A stretch of DNA of 64,000 bases, from assembly GCF_003435815.1 (NCBI RefSeq), contig NZ_QTUV01000002.1:248001-312000 (forward strand). Reading direction: 5' to 3'. A model generated the notes under the pieces. It was not told the DNA's origin and did not search any database. It worked only from the letters and a program-made list of their open reading frames with translations. Position numbers and translations under genes: made by a program. The stretch is from Dorea sp. AM10-31 (GTDB taxonomy: Bacteria; Bacillota; Clostridia; Lachnospirales; Lachnospiraceae). Below are positions 18,036 through 28,084 of this stretch, one piece after another; within the stretch, counting starts at the first letter, position 1, and the number at the start of each line of letters is the position of its first letter.

Positions 18036-18966
18036 AAGTCTCTTCTCCATCTATCTGTGCTTTGGACGAAGACAGTTCTACTTTATCATCTACCATGTTC
18101 AGTTCATCTTTGCTGTATACCTGATACTCATCCCAGATCCGTTCCAGCGTCTCCAGTGTTGTGATGACTTCATCCTGCTTCTTCATACAGAGTGCTACCA
18201 CAAGCGCATTTACCACGCTCAGAGGTGCTACAAGTGAATCTACGATAGACGCCATGTCACTTCGCGCGATCAGATTGCAGGAAGAATATAACGTCATCGG
18301 CGAATGGACGCTGTCTGTCAGCGTGATTACTTTTGCCTTGCGGTTACTTGCAAATTCCAGCGCTTTTAAAGTACGCATGGAATACCGCGGGAAGCTGATT
18401 CCGATAATCACATCGTCTTCATCGATCCGGATAAGCTGTTCAAAAATCTCACTTGAACTGTTTGTGTGCACAGCAACTACATTATCACAGATCAGGTTCA
18501 GATAAAACCCAAGAAAACTTGCAAGCGGTGCACAGCTTCTGATACCGATCACATAGATCTTCTTCGCATTCAGAATCGTCTCCACTGCAAGTTCAAATGA
18601 TTCATGGTCAATGGACTGCATCGTCAGCTTGATCTTATCAATATCTGACTGTAATACAGATGTCAGTATCTCGCCCTGACTGATGCGTCCATATGTGACT
18701 TCCATTCTCTGGATGGAATTTAATTTGGTACGGACCATCTCGCCCAGCGCTTTCTGGAATCCCGGATAGCCGTCATATCCAAGCGCCATCGCAAATCTTA
18801 CAACCGTAGACTCACTGACGCCGACTTCTTCCCCCATCTTCGCAGCAGTCAGAAATGCCGCTTTATCATAATCTTCTTTGATAAAATCCGCCAGTTTTTT
18901 CTGACCTTTGCTGAATTTTGAATAACCTTCATCTATCTTCTGAAGTAATTCATTTTTATTTCCCAT
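18028..18966 (-). CDS. MurR/RpiR-family transcriptional regulator
   Basis: 312 aa. The N-terminal HTH_6 domain (about 1-77) contains MGEEVGVSESTVVRFAMALGYDGYPGFQ. The SIS sugar-phosphate binding domain covers about 125-260 (IYVIGIRSCAPLASFLGFYL, IGISFPRYSMRTLKALEFA). Such regulators usually sense phosphosugars. No sugar genes lie adjacent, so the target is unclear. A promoter with -35 TTGAAT and -10 TATAAT stands directly upstream (19004-19032). The stop overlaps the next gene by 8 nt. Confidence 0.92.
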   Translation of the reverse strand: MGNKNELLQKIDEGYSKFSKGQKKLADFIKEDYDKAAFLTAAKMGEEVGVSESTVVRFAMALGYDGYPGFQKALGEMVRTKLNSIQRMEVTYGRISQGEILTSVLQSDIDKIKLTMQSIDHESFELAVETILNAKKIYVIGIRSCAPLASFLGFYLNLICDNVVAVHTNSSSEIFEQLIRIDEDDVIIGISFPRYSMRTLKALEFASNRKAKVITLTDSVHSPMTLYSSCNLIARSDMASIVDSLVAPLSVVNALVVALCMKKQDEVITTLETLERIWDEYQVYSKDELNMVDDKVELSSSKAQIDGEETYE

Positions 18967-19003
18967 ATCGTTTTTGTCCTTTTCTTCTCAATTTACCGTA
19001 TCC

Positions 19004-19032
19004 ATTATATATAAATTTGAGAAAATATTCAA
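19004..19032 (-). promoter_or_regulatory. Promoter of the RpiR-flavoprotein-cmk-ispH-S1 run
   Basis: Minus-strand -35 TTGAAT (19032-19027), 17-nt spacer, -10 TATAAT (19009-19004), 40 bp upstream of the regulator start. Confidence 0.75.
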
Positions 19033-19035
19033 GGA

Positions 19036-19791
19036 CTATAAACATTCCATCTGCCCGGTTATTTCCCTGTAAAATGCATCTTTGTCTTCCCCTGCCTTCA
19101 ATTCTTTGAGAATAACTCCATCTTTCAGAAGCAGAATCCGCCCGCAACAGCTCGCCATCTTTGGATCATGCGTCACCATAAGAATCGTTTTTCCAAGTTC
19201 TTTCGAGATTTTTCCAAGCGCATTAATCACGATCTGCCCGGATTGGGAATCCAGATTTCCTGTCGGTTCATCTGCAAGAATCAGTTCCGGTTCATTCATG
19301 AGTGCACGGCAGATCGCCACTCTCTGACGCTCTCCGCCGGACAGCTCGTATGGATATTTCTTAAGCAGATGTGTAATCTCAAACTGCGTGGCATAGGCGG
19401 CAGCTCTTTTCCTCATTTCTTCCGGCTCGCTCTTTGCGATCATCATCGGAAGCATAATATTTTCTTCAACAGACAGACTGTTCATCAGGTAAAAATCCTG
19501 AAAAATAAATCCGATCTTCCGGTTGCGGATGTCTGCCCTCTTTTCTTCCGGCAGTTTTCCGGTATCTTCTCCTTCAAGCCAGACACTTCCGGACGTAGGA
19601 CGGTGGATCAGACCGAGAGTCTTTAAGAGCGTCGTCTTTCCACAGCCGGATTTACCCATGACTCCGACGAATTCTCCTGCCTCCACGGAAAAATCCAGTC
19701 CCTTCAATACATGGATCTGCGTCCTTTCTTTTTTATCTTCACTGATAATGCTGTAATCACGCACCAGTTCTTTCACTTCCAGTATATGCAT
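19036..19791 (-). CDS. ABC transporter ATP-binding protein (second of two)
   Basis: 251 aa. MacB/LolD/BceA-type ATPase. Walker A GKSGCGKTTLLK, signature LSGGERQRVAICRAL, Walker B LILADEPTGNLD and switch His in MVTHDPKMAS are all intact. The start at 19791 has GGAGGAG just upstream; the open frame before it overlaps the preceding ATPase gene and is not used. It resembles the preceding ATPase (19803-20567) closely over its whole length, so the two are recent paralogues and may form a heterodimer on the single permease. It is the last gene of the cassette. Confidence 0.92.
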   Translation of the reverse strand: MHILEVKELVRDYSIISEDKKERTQIHVLKGLDFSVEAGEFVGVMGKSGCGKTTLLKTLGLIHRPTSGSVWLEGEDTGKLPEEKRADIRNRKIGFIFQDFYLMNSLSVEENIMLPMMIAKSEPEEMRKRAAAYATQFEITHLLKKYPYELSGGERQRVAICRALMNEPELILADEPTGNLDSQSGQIVINALGKISKELGKTILMVTHDPKMASCCGRILLLKDGVILKELKAGEDKDAFYREITGQMECL

Positions 19792-19802
19792 ATCCACTCC
19801 TC

Positions 19803-20567
19803 CTACAGTTCCTGCATCTTGTCCACAATTCTGTGGTAAAACGCATCCTGGTCTTTTTCTCTTTTCAGTTCTTCCAGAATCTGTCCGTCTTTCAGCAAAA
19901 TAATCCGGCTGCAATAGCTTGCCATTTTCGGATCATGCGTAACCATAAGGATTGTTTTCTTCATTTTCTCGTTAATCTCGGTCAGTGCGTCAATAACGAT
20001 CTGTCCTGACTGGGTATCGAGATTGCCTGTCGGTTCATCTGCAAGGATGAGTTCGGGATCATTAATGAGCGCGCGGCAGATTGCTACCCGCTGACGCTCC
20101 CCGCCGGACAATTCATTCGGTTTCTTCTTTGTCAGATGCATCAGACCAAATTTCTCCATATAATAAGCTACTTTTTCCAGACAGTCCTTCACCGGCGCTT
20201 TATCAAGCACCATCGGAACCATGATATTATCTTCTACCGAAAGACTGTCAAGCAGATAAAAATCCTGAAATATAAATCCCATTTTTCTTCTGCGGATATC
20301 AGCAAGCTCGTCGCTCCACAGTTTTCTCGAATCCACGCCATTGAAATACAATGTACCATCGGTTGGTTTATCGATCAGACCAAGCACTTTCAGAAGCGTT
20401 GTCTTTCCACAGCCGGATTTTCCCATGATCCCGACAAATTCTTCTGTCTTCACAGCGAAATTCAGTCCTTTTAACACCTTGATCTCCCGGTCTTCCGGAT
20501 TCTCTGCGTAGATCATCCGATAATTCCGTGTCAGATCTTCTACTTTTATGATTTCCTGATTATTCAT
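19803..20567 (-). CDS. ABC transporter ATP-binding protein (first of two)
   Basis: 254 aa. It has Walker A GKSGCGKTTLLK, LSGGERQRVAICRAL and LILADEPTGNLDTQSGQ, and an intact H-loop. The family is that of ATPases serving FtsX-type permeases (MacB/BceA). The start at 20567 overlaps the permease stop by 8 nt (ATGAATAA), so translation is coupled. Together with its paralogue it likely powers the permease at 20560-23208 for export of, or resistance to, peptides; the substrate is not visible in the sequence. Confidence 0.92.
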   Translation of the reverse strand: MNNQEIIKVEDLTRNYRMIYAENPEDREIKVLKGLNFAVKTEEFVGIMGKSGCGKTTLLKVLGLIDKPTDGTLYFNGVDSRKLWSDELADIRRRKMGFIFQDFYLLDSLSVEDNIMVPMVLDKAPVKDCLEKVAYYMEKFGLMHLTKKKPNELSGGERQRVAICRALINDPELILADEPTGNLDTQSGQIVIDALTEINEKMKKTILMVTHDPKMASYCSRIILLKDGQILEELKREKDQDAFYHRIVDKMQEL

Positions 20568-23208
20568 CGTCTTTTTCCACCTTTCGAACCATAAACTTTC
20601 CAAGCAGCCACATAAACAGAAGTTCTACAAGAATATAGCCGCCCCAGAGCCATACTGCGTGAGTTATAAACTGTAGCTTAACTGCATTTGTATACATCCG
20701 CACATAGAATGTAATTCCGGTAAATACAGCTGTCACAAGCGCGGTAAACGCTCCCGGAAGCCAGAACATCAGATGTAATTCACCGAGAAGAATGCGGATT
20801 CTCTCTTTCTTTCTCATACCCATACAAGTGAAAAATTCGGCTCTTTTGTTCTTCTCATCCAGTTCAGAAAGCACTTTAATATAGACAAGGAACATGCTTA
20901 TAAAAAGCATTGTTGCCGTGACAAACAGGTTCACGATCAGCTTCATCATGCGTTCCGTACGCAGGTCTTTTACACTTTCATCCTTTGCATAATAATTTGC
21001 GATTTCCGCATCGTAAGCCTGATCTTCTTTATGTTTTTCCTGGAATTTTTCCAGTTCTCTCTTGATTGCTTTGTGATCTTTCGCTTTACTGTTTATCAAC
21101 ACCAGTTTTGTCGGTCCCTGCTTCACAGTCAGCCCTTCAATCGCATCCGTTTTCTTTTTAATAAACGAACCATTCAGCACATTCGTTGTCTTCCAGAGAT
21201 TCTGTGCTTTTGTGAAGAATGCATCCGAAAACACAACGAGATTTTCCAGTTTTCCATCGCGGAAACATCCGGTCAGGCTTCCAATCTCCTCGCCTGCGAT
21301 TGTACGTTGCTGATATGTCGTCTCCTCGGAAAAATGCTCATATGGGGTATATCCTTCACATACAATGCCAACATGGATATTGGGTTTCTTCTTACTAAAC
21401 GTCCAGTCTATCGGCTGTGCTTTCACAGAGCGGTCCTGCTGGTGCACAAGATAGACTTTCTCTCCCTTTGCATCCAGATGGAGAAAGTGTGGTTTATAAT
21501 CCGGATCAATTGCTTTTTTCAGTGCATGATAAGTAGATTCTGAAATACCGATCTGTTGTCCCTGTATTCGTTTTTCATAATAGCCCTCATTCTTCTCCGT
21601 TTTATCCGAATTCGAGATTCTTACCATCGGATAAGTCGTAACCTTTGCTCCGTACTGTTTCTCCAGATTTTCAAATGTCTTCTGGTCTTCATCGTAAGAA
21701 ATGCACATGAAATCATATGGGAACAGGCTTTCCGGTTGTTCTGCAACCGTTACAGATACTGACTGGAATGCAAAATAAAACATTCCGCAGATATGCAAAG
21801 CTGTAAGCGCTGCCAGATACCACGCAGTTGTCTTTGAACGGTGATAGCGGTCATTGCGTTTCAGAAGCGTACCCAGATACCCTTTTGATGCCTTGTCTTT
21901 TCGCAGCAACAATGTCCCGCCAAAGCGGTAGAGAAGAAACAGTCCGACAAACAATGCCAGCATCAGTGTAATCTTCTCGTAATTGTAAATCTTGCTGTAA
22001 GAAATAGCACTGTATCCGCAGATAGCAGCTCCGATCACAGTAATGATCTTCAAAAACCTCCGCGGCATCTTCTCTTTTGCAACATTACGTGTTGCCGCTG
22101 AGATCAGGTTAAAATCCGACACAATGTCTCTTGTTGCCATCAGTGAAACAAGATAGACAAGGAACAGAACGGCAAGTGATACCAGATACGTTGTTTTACT
22201 TGCATATGACAGATTGATCTGATCGCCCACCATGTTTCCGACAATTTTACGGAAAAGCAGAAGGACTCCATTTCCGACAATTACTCCGCCTATATAGGAA
22301 AATACAAATCCCAGTCCGATTTCCAGTCCGGCGATCGTCCAGAGCGCCTTTCTTCTGATTCCGAGTGTTACAAAGATACTATAGTTCTGAATCCATTTTC
22401 TGAGATAAAAGATCAGCACAAATACCATCAGGAAAAGGCAGCATGCCGCAAGCGGGATCATCGCATTGATCAGGATTCGTCCAAGTCCTTCGCCACCATA
22501 CATAGACAGATCAGCCCGGTGGGAAGAAGACAGCATCTCATAAGCTCCCAGTCCGGAAAATGCCAGTGTTCCGACCATGATTCCGCAGAATAGGAAAAGC
22601 CGGTAATCTTTCCAGTCAGAGCGGAAATTCTTCCAGATCATATGATAGAAAAGTTTCGTGTATTTGCCCGGAAAATCCAGTCTTCTGTGCGCTTCTTCTT
22701 TCTTTTCCTGTTCCTGCACTTCATAATTTCTAGATCTTGCCAGTGCTTCATCATAGACATCGATCATCTTCTGCAGGGCAAGCTCAAGAAGACTCATTAC
22801 TACCATAGGCATAAAAAACATAAATGCCATCACATTATCTGCAACTGTACCGTAAGCTGCATAATCACTCAGAAACATCTCTGTGATCGCAATACCGATC
22901 ACAACCGGCTGGATATACCGGTATTTGTTTAAAATCAGCAGTATCAGATACAATACTGCCACGATCTGCATAATTACAAACAGGCCAACCTGAATCTTTA
23001 TGGCTCCCATATTGCCGTCCCACACATCCCGGCAACTGTCTGTCAGTGCGGCAGCTCCTTTCTGCGACAATAATCGGAAAACACCATAAAAGGAATGATA
23101 CCCATCCCGGAGCCGGTAAACCGGCCACATGGAATAGATCAGAAATATCGCATATCCGATGACTCCGACACATATTTTTTCTTTTCTTCTGCTCTTTTTC
23201 TTCTGCAT
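20560..23208 (-). CDS. FtsX-type ABC transporter permease, 882 aa
   Basis: A large membrane protein. The first ~190 residues hold about four helices that are not part of the usual FtsX fold. Then comes a first FtsX core (about 210-380: LFLFCGIMVGTLAFSG, YSIFVTLGIRRKALW), more helices, a large extracytoplasmic domain (about 490-760) rich in charged and Tyr residues, and a final FtsX core (about 765-875: FFTCMGMRKKERIRILLGE). The layout resembles peptide-antibiotic detoxification permeases such as BceB, but it is longer. It is flanked by a LytTR/GHKL two-component pair upstream and two ATPases downstream, all the same direction. Confidence 0.88.
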   Translation of the reverse strand: MQKKKSRRKEKICVGVIGYAIFLIYSMWPVYRLRDGYHSFYGVFRLLSQKGAAALTDSCRDVWDGNMGAIKIQVGLFVIMQIVAVLYLILLILNKYRYIQPVVIGIAITEMFLSDYAAYGTVADNVMAFMFFMPMVVMSLLELALQKMIDVYDEALARSRNYEVQEQEKKEEAHRRLDFPGKYTKLFYHMIWKNFRSDWKDYRLFLFCGIMVGTLAFSGLGAYEMLSSSHRADLSMYGGEGLGRILINAMIPLAACCLFLMVFVLIFYLRKWIQNYSIFVTLGIRRKALWTIAGLEIGLGFVFSYIGGVIVGNGVLLLFRKIVGNMVGDQINLSYASKTTYLVSLAVLFLVYLVSLMATRDIVSDFNLISAATRNVAKEKMPRRFLKIITVIGAAICGYSAISYSKIYNYEKITLMLALFVGLFLLYRFGGTLLLRKDKASKGYLGTLLKRNDRYHRSKTTAWYLAALTALHICGMFYFAFQSVSVTVAEQPESLFPYDFMCISYDEDQKTFENLEKQYGAKVTTYPMVRISNSDKTEKNEGYYEKRIQGQQIGISESTYHALKKAIDPDYKPHFLHLDAKGEKVYLVHQQDRSVKAQPIDWTFSKKKPNIHVGIVCEGYTPYEHFSEETTYQQRTIAGEEIGSLTGCFRDGKLENLVVFSDAFFTKAQNLWKTTNVLNGSFIKKKTDAIEGLTVKQGPTKLVLINSKAKDHKAIKRELEKFQEKHKEDQAYDAEIANYYAKDESVKDLRTERMMKLIVNLFVTATMLFISMFLVYIKVLSELDEKNKRAEFFTCMGMRKKERIRILLGELHLMFWLPGAFTALVTAVFTGITFYVRMYTNAVKLQFITHAVWLWGGYILVELLFMWLLGKFMVRKVEKDDE

Positions 23209-23238
23209 TTCTTTTTCCTCTCAATCCTAAGATTTTCT

Positions 23239-24405
23239 CTATTTCATGTCATATATGGATACACTGACAAGAAAACTGGTATCTGTAGTTATATATTGTA
23301 GATCACCTTCATGTTTTTCTACGATTTCCCGAACATTTTTCATACCGTATCCATGCAGTCCGTTTTCTTCTTTCTGCGACCGGAGCTGTCCATTTTCCAC
23401 TTTCACTGCTTCCTCTGCACTGTTCTCAATCTCCACGTAAAAAAGCCGGTTCCGTCTTATAAATTTCACATGGATCCATGGATTTTCCGAAGTCACTTTC
23501 TGCGTTGCCTCCAGTGCATTATCCAGAAGATTCCCAAATAGCGTGATGATCTCCCAGTCCGTAAACGGCAATTTTGTAAATACTTCCGTCTGGATCGTCA
23601 TCTGTACACCGGAGTCTTTCGCATCCTGCATCTTCTGGTTCAGAATCATATCCAGCATCTGGTTTCCTGTCCACACCTGATAATTATGCACCAGTATCGC
23701 ATCACTTAATTTTTCCAGATATTCGTGAATCCCATCCCAGTCTCTTTCCTGTTCATAACGCCTTAGCGCCAACAGATGATTCTTCATGTCATGGACAACC
23801 TGCCGGCTCTTTAACATTCCTTTGAACCGCTCTTCCAACACATTTACCTTAAGTTCCAGTACTTCCTGTTCTTTCTGCTCCAGCTTTTTCTGGCTGGAAA
23901 GATTCATATACTCCAAACTTTCTGTCATCCTACATGCAAAATACTGGACACCTTTGACCACAAGCCACGTATTCAGGTAAATGAACATGGACATCGGAAT
24001 ATAAAACTGCTCATCTGCTCCCTGATAATCTGCATATTCAAGGAAGAACACCCACGTCATCGCGATAACCCAAAACAGTCCCTGATGATCTCGGTACGGA
24101 ATCTGGTTCATATTCCGGTATAAAAGAAGCAGATCCACTACCTGCGCCACAAAAAAACTCATCAGATAAACAAGGACCAGGATTGCCATCTTCTGTTCAT
24201 AAATCCCCAGATTTTTCCCCGGATAATATGTCTTGTTAAACGCTTCTATATAGTCGTTTCTTGTAAGCGCCCGAAAAATATACCGGTGCAGAGAACAATG
24301 CTGGTTGCCATACTTAAGCCACGGGAAGAAATAAAAAATCTGCATCAGTCCGCAGAATATAATATTTATCAGTTGGACACTTGTCCATTTTCTTTCTCTT
24401 CCCAT
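23239..24405 (-). CDS. GHKL-type sensor histidine kinase
   Basis: 388 aa. About five to six membrane helices in the first 190 residues, a coiled-coil linker (LSSQKKLEQKEQEVLELK), then the kinase core with VVHDMKNHLLALRRYEQ, where His is the probable phospho-acceptor, and NLLDNALEAT as N-box. HGYGMKNVREIVEKHEGDL is the G-box region. The form is that of AgrC-like kinases that pair with LytTR regulators and often sense peptides. ATG overlaps the response-regulator stop by one base (TAATG), with GGAG upstream. Confidence 0.92.
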   Translation of the reverse strand: MGRERKWTSVQLINIIFCGLMQIFYFFPWLKYGNQHCSLHRYIFRALTRNDYIEAFNKTYYPGKNLGIYEQKMAILVLVYLMSFFVAQVVDLLLLYRNMNQIPYRDHQGLFWVIAMTWVFFLEYADYQGADEQFYIPMSMFIYLNTWLVVKGVQYFACRMTESLEYMNLSSQKKLEQKEQEVLELKVNVLEERFKGMLKSRQVVHDMKNHLLALRRYEQERDWDGIHEYLEKLSDAILVHNYQVWTGNQMLDMILNQKMQDAKDSGVQMTIQTEVFTKLPFTDWEIITLFGNLLDNALEATQKVTSENPWIHVKFIRRNRLFYVEIENSAEEAVKVENGQLRSQKEENGLHGYGMKNVREIVEKHEGDLQYITTDTSFLVSVSIYDMK

Positions 24406-25127
24406 TAGTTTTTTCTCCAGTACGCAGTTACTTTTTGTTTCACTTCCCAAATCAGTTCTCTTCCGGCTCCGATTACATCCCCATTATCTAATTGCACCGA
24501 CTCTGCTGAAATACCCGCAATGTGTTCAATATTTACAAGACAACTTCGTCCGACCATGATAAATGCATCTGTCCCCAGTTGTTCCTGTATATGAAATAAA
24601 GGCATCCGCTCCCGGTACACTTCTTTCTTCGTTCTGTACTCCGAGTATTTCTGCCCTTTTACCTTACTCACACAGATGATGTCTTTATAAAACAACTTCT
24701 TCTCATGATCTCCAACCCACAGGAAATCCTGTTCGCTCGTTTGCTTTTCCTTCGCAATCCCCCGGAGCACATCTCCGAGTCGCTCTTTCATATCCCGCTT
24801 CAGAATATACTGATAAGCCTCCAGTATATAACTGTCTGCCGCAAATTCTGCAAAAGACGTCAGAAATACGAGATATGTTTCTATGCCGTTTCCTTTTAAC
24901 TCCGCTCCCAGTTCAATTCCATTCATTCCCGGAAGGTCAATGTCAGAGATTACAACGTCCGGATACGCTGTTTCTTTCTTCACTTCAAGTGCTTTAAGGA
25001 ACCTCTCTGCGTCCTCGTATTTTTCTATATAAACTTCCGTCTCACCGGACAGTTCCTGTATGACAAGCTCGCCGATTCGCTCACGCGCCGGCTGTTCGTC
25101 TTCTATAATTGCTATTGTTAAATGCAT
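24405..25127 (-). CDS. LytTR-family response regulator
   Basis: 240 aa. Receiver domain (about 1-120) with IAIIEDEQPARERI and the phospho-Asp motif VISDIDLPGMNG. The LytTR DNA-binding domain (about 140-240) includes HIQEQLGTDAFIMVGRSCLVNIEHI. The ATG at 25127 follows GGGGGA; an ATG four codons upstream lacks a ribosome site. It is the first gene of the cassette RR-HK-permease-ATPase-ATPase. The leader is long (about 140 nt) with a small hairpin at 25161-25174. Confidence 0.92.
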   Translation of the reverse strand: MHLTIAIIEDEQPARERIGELVIQELSGETEVYIEKYEDAERFLKALEVKKETAYPDVVISDIDLPGMNGIELGAELKGNGIETYLVFLTSFAEFAADSYILEAYQYILKRDMKERLGDVLRGIAKEKQTSEQDFLWVGDHEKKLFYKDIICVSKVKGQKYSEYRTKKEVYRERMPLFHIQEQLGTDAFIMVGRSCLVNIEHIAGISAESVQLDNGDVIGAGRELIWEVKQKVTAYWRKN

Positions 25128-25330
25128 ATATTCCCCCATCTCCCTCTGTACACATATCCGAAGACTTTCGTCTTACTTTTATGCTTGTAGCAGGGCAGGC
25201 ACTGAATGATTATTCTCTTTGTATGTGAAACCTATGTAGATGTACCATATTCACCTGCCGATATCACACATTATAGCACATCACAAAATTTTCTTATACA
25301 TTTGGACATGAATCCAGGTATTTCAGGACA
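25128..25330 (-). promoter_or_regulatory. Promoter and long leader of the LytTR/ABC cassette
   Basis: Extended -10 element TGCTATAAT (minus strand, -10 at 25275-25270) without a clear -35. It would give a leader of about 140 nt. The leader contains a 5-bp GNRA hairpin (AAGAC GAAA GTCTT) at 25161-25174. No known riboswitch is recognised. Confidence 0.5.
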
Positions 25331-25331
25331 T

Positions 25332-25373
25332 GAAAAAGTCCTGCCGGACAACTTTCATTGTCTGACAGAACTT
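25332..25373 (-). terminator. Terminator of the decarboxylase operon
   Basis: On the minus strand AAGTTCTGTC pairs with GGCAGGACTT and, after one mismatch, GACAA pairs with TTGTC. The stem is followed by TTT. It lies about 45 nt past the oadA stop. Confidence 0.85.
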
Positions 25374-25417
25374 CTGCATCGCATATAAAATATACAATTT
25401 TTAATTAAAAGAAGTTA

Positions 25418-26833
25418 TTATACCGGATAACTTCCGTTCTCTGTATCAGCAGCATTCGGATCGATCTTTGTCTGCTGTGCTTCTCTGTATTTGAAGAAGT
25501 CAACAGCTACCTGCGGGAATAATGCATAAGTTAATACATCTTCATCCTGCTGGATCCACTGTGCACACTCTTTGCGGAGTGTATCTAATTCTGCCGGAAT
25601 CAGATCTGCCGGACGGCATGTGATGATCTCAGCATCGTCTCCTAATACTTTCTTCTTCACTTCTTCGTTAAATGGTTTTACAGTTGCACCGTATTTACCA
25701 CTTAATACGTCTTTTGTCTCTTTTGTAGCCATCTTATAACGTTCGCCCATCAGTACATTAAATACAGCCTGTGTACCTACGATCTGTGAAGACGGTGTTA
25801 CAAGCGGCGGTTCACCTAAGTCTTTTCTTACTCTCGGCACTTCTTCCAGTACTTCATAGTATCTGTCTTCTGCATTCTGCTCTTTTAACTGAGATGTCAG
25901 GTTTGAAAGCATACCACCCGGTACCTGATACAGAAGAGTCTTGATATTTACACCAAGGTTCTTCGGATTCAGCAGTCCGCTGTCTAATGCATCGTCACGG
26001 ATCGGGCGGAAGTAATCAGCGATCTCCGCAAGTAATTTCTGATCCAGACCTGTATCATAAGGTGTTCCTTTGAACGTCTCAACCATAACTTCTGTTGCCG
26101 GCTGTGATGTTCCCATTGCAAATGGTGACATTGCAGTATCAATGACATCTACACCTGCCTCTACTGCTTTTAAGTAAGTCATAGAAGCAACACCGGATGT
26201 ATAATGTGTATGAAGCTGGATCGGAAGGTCTGTGGCTTCTTTTAATGCACCGATCAGCTCTGTTGCCTTGTACGGAAGGAGCAGACCCGCCATATCTTTA
26301 ATACAGATAGAATTTGCACCCATATCTTCGATTCTCTTGGCGATATCTACCCAGTAATCCAGTGTATAAGCATCTCCCAGTGTATAGGAAAGCGCTACCT
26401 GTGCTTCTGCTTTTTCTTTGTTTGCTGCTGTAACGGCCGTCTGCAAGTTTCTAAGGTCATTCAAACAGTCAAAAATACGGATCACATCAATACCATTTGC
26501 AACTGATTTCTGTACGAAATACTCTACTACATCATCTGCATACGGACGATATCCTAAGATATTCTGTCCACGGAACAGCATCTGTAATTTTGTATTCTTA
26601 AATCCGTCACGGAATTTACGAAGTCTCTCCCATGGATCTTCTTTCAGGAAACGTAAAGATGCGTCAAATGTTGCACCACCCCAGCACTCTACAGAATGAT
26701 AGCCAACCTTGTCCATCTTGTCGATGATCGGAAGCATCTGTTCTGTTGTCATACGAGTGGCAATCAGAGACTGGTGTGCGTCACGCAGAATTGTCTCTGT
26801 TATTTTAATTGGTTTTTTTTCAATTTCTGCCAT
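25418..26833 (-). CDS. oadA: Oxaloacetate decarboxylase alpha-type carboxyltransferase (5S-like)
   Basis: 471 aa, without a C-terminal biotin domain; the carrier is a separate gene. HMGL-like TIM barrel with ETILRDAHQSLIATRMTTEQ (metal Asp), EVWGGATFD-like VECWGGATFDA, the metal-binding QLHTHYTSG and CIKDMAGLL. It would move CO2 between oxaloacetate (or pyruvate) and biotin. ATG at 26833 follows GGAGGAAG. It is the last gene of the operon. It could equally be annotated pyruvate carboxylase subunit B; direction of the reaction cannot be read from sequence. Confidence 0.92.
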   Translation of the reverse strand: MAEIEKKPIKITETILRDAHQSLIATRMTTEQMLPIIDKMDKVGYHSVECWGGATFDASLRFLKEDPWERLRKFRDGFKNTKLQMLFRGQNILGYRPYADDVVEYFVQKSVANGIDVIRIFDCLNDLRNLQTAVTAANKEKAEAQVALSYTLGDAYTLDYWVDIAKRIEDMGANSICIKDMAGLLLPYKATELIGALKEATDLPIQLHTHYTSGVASMTYLKAVEAGVDVIDTAMSPFAMGTSQPATEVMVETFKGTPYDTGLDQKLLAEIADYFRPIRDDALDSGLLNPKNLGVNIKTLLYQVPGGMLSNLTSQLKEQNAEDRYYEVLEEVPRVRKDLGEPPLVTPSSQIVGTQAVFNVLMGERYKMATKETKDVLSGKYGATVKPFNEEVKKKVLGDDAEIITCRPADLIPAELDTLRKECAQWIQQDEDVLTYALFPQVAVDFFKYREAQQTKIDPNAADTENGSYPV

Positions 26834-26889
26834 TATTTCTTCCTCCATATAATCAGTATTCAATCGTTATCATACGAAATATCCGGTTC

Positions 26890-28038
26890 TTAAACTCCGA
26901 AGATCGCCATAAATGTTCCGGCCGCAACTGCTGTACCGATAACTCCGGCAACGTTCGGTCCCATTGCATGCATCAGAAGGAAGTTCGTAGGATCTGCCTC
27001 TGCTCCAACCTTCTGGGATACTCTGGCTGCCATTGGAACGGCGGATACTCCGGCTGATCCGATCAGCGGATTAACTTTTCCCCTGGTAACTTTGCACATG
27101 ATCTTACCGAATAATACTCCGGCTGCTGTACCAAACATAAATGCAATCAGTCCAAGGATAACGATGAAAATAGTCTGTTTGTTCAAAAATGCTTCCGCAC
27201 TTGTTGTCGCTCCGACAGATGTACCAAGTAAGATAACTACGATATACATCAGTGCATTGGAAGCGGTCTCTGTCAACTGTCTTACAACACCTGATTCACG
27301 GAAGAGGTTTCCGAGCATCAGCATACCTACCAGCGGTGCTGTTGTAGGAAGGATCACACAAACAACGATTGTAACGATGACCGGGAACAGGATTCTCTCC
27401 AGTTTGGATACCGGTCTTAACTGCTCCATCTTGATCTTACGTTCTTCTTCTGTTGTTAAAAGCTTCATGATCGGCGGCTGAATGATCGGGACAAGCGCCA
27501 TGTACGAGTACGCCGCCACTGCGATCGGTCCCATAATTGCTGTCTGCTGTAACTTTCCGGCAAGGAAGATGGAAGTCGGTCCATCCGCCCCACCGATAAT
27601 GGATACAGCCGCGGCCGCTTTATCAGAGAATCCAAATGCCATCGCTCCAAGGTAAGCTGCGAAAATACCAAACTGTGCTGCAGCACCTAAGAGGAAACTC
27701 TTCGGATTCGCGATCAATGGTCCAAAGTCTGTCATTGCTCCAACTCCAAGGAAAATCAGAGACGGCAGGATTGCCCATTCATCTAATTTAAAGAAATAAT
27801 ACAGAAGTCCGCCCGTTCCATTTGCCGAATCTTCTGCATGCAGCATAATATCCGGATAGATATTAACAAGCAGCATACCGAATGCGATCGGCACAAGGAG
27901 CAAAGGTTCAAACCCCCGCGCGATTGCCAGATACAGGAAAAAACATGCTACAGCAATCATGATCAAATTGCCCCATGTGAGACTGAAAAAAGCTGTCTGA
28001 TGCACGAGGTTTCCCAATGTTGATGTTATATATTCCAT
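26890..28038 (-). CDS. oadB: Na+-pumping decarboxylase beta subunit
   Basis: 382 aa, an integral membrane protein with around ten helices. It decarboxylates carboxybiotin and exports Na+ in the OAD/MCD/GCD family. Family signatures seen are [18 protein letters not shown] and [18 protein letters not shown] (with the Asp essential for Na+ coupling in homologues), and [14 protein letters not shown] near the C-terminus. It lies 46 nt after the biotin carrier and 56 nt before oadA. Confidence 0.96.
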   Translation of the reverse strand: MEYITSTLGNLVHQTAFFSLTWGNLIMIAVACFFLYLAIARGFEPLLLVPIAFGMLLVNIYPDIMLHAEDSANGTGGLLYYFFKLDEWAILPSLIFLGVGAMTDFGPLIANPKSFLLGAAAQFGIFAAYLGAMAFGFSDKAAAAVSIIGGADGPTSIFLAGKLQQTAIMGPIAVAAYSYMALVPIIQPPIMKLLTTEEERKIKMEQLRPVSKLERILFPVIVTIVVCVILPTTAPLVGMLMLGNLFRESGVVRQLTETASNALMYIVVILLGTSVGATTSAEAFLNKQTIFIVILGLIAFMFGTAAGVLFGKIMCKVTRGKVNPLIGSAGVSAVPMAARVSQKVGAEADPTNFLLMHAMGPNVAGVIGTAVAAGTFMAIFGV

Positions 28039-28084
28039 TTCTTAACCTCCAGTCGTATTCATTCCATAAGGAATCAGTTTCACA

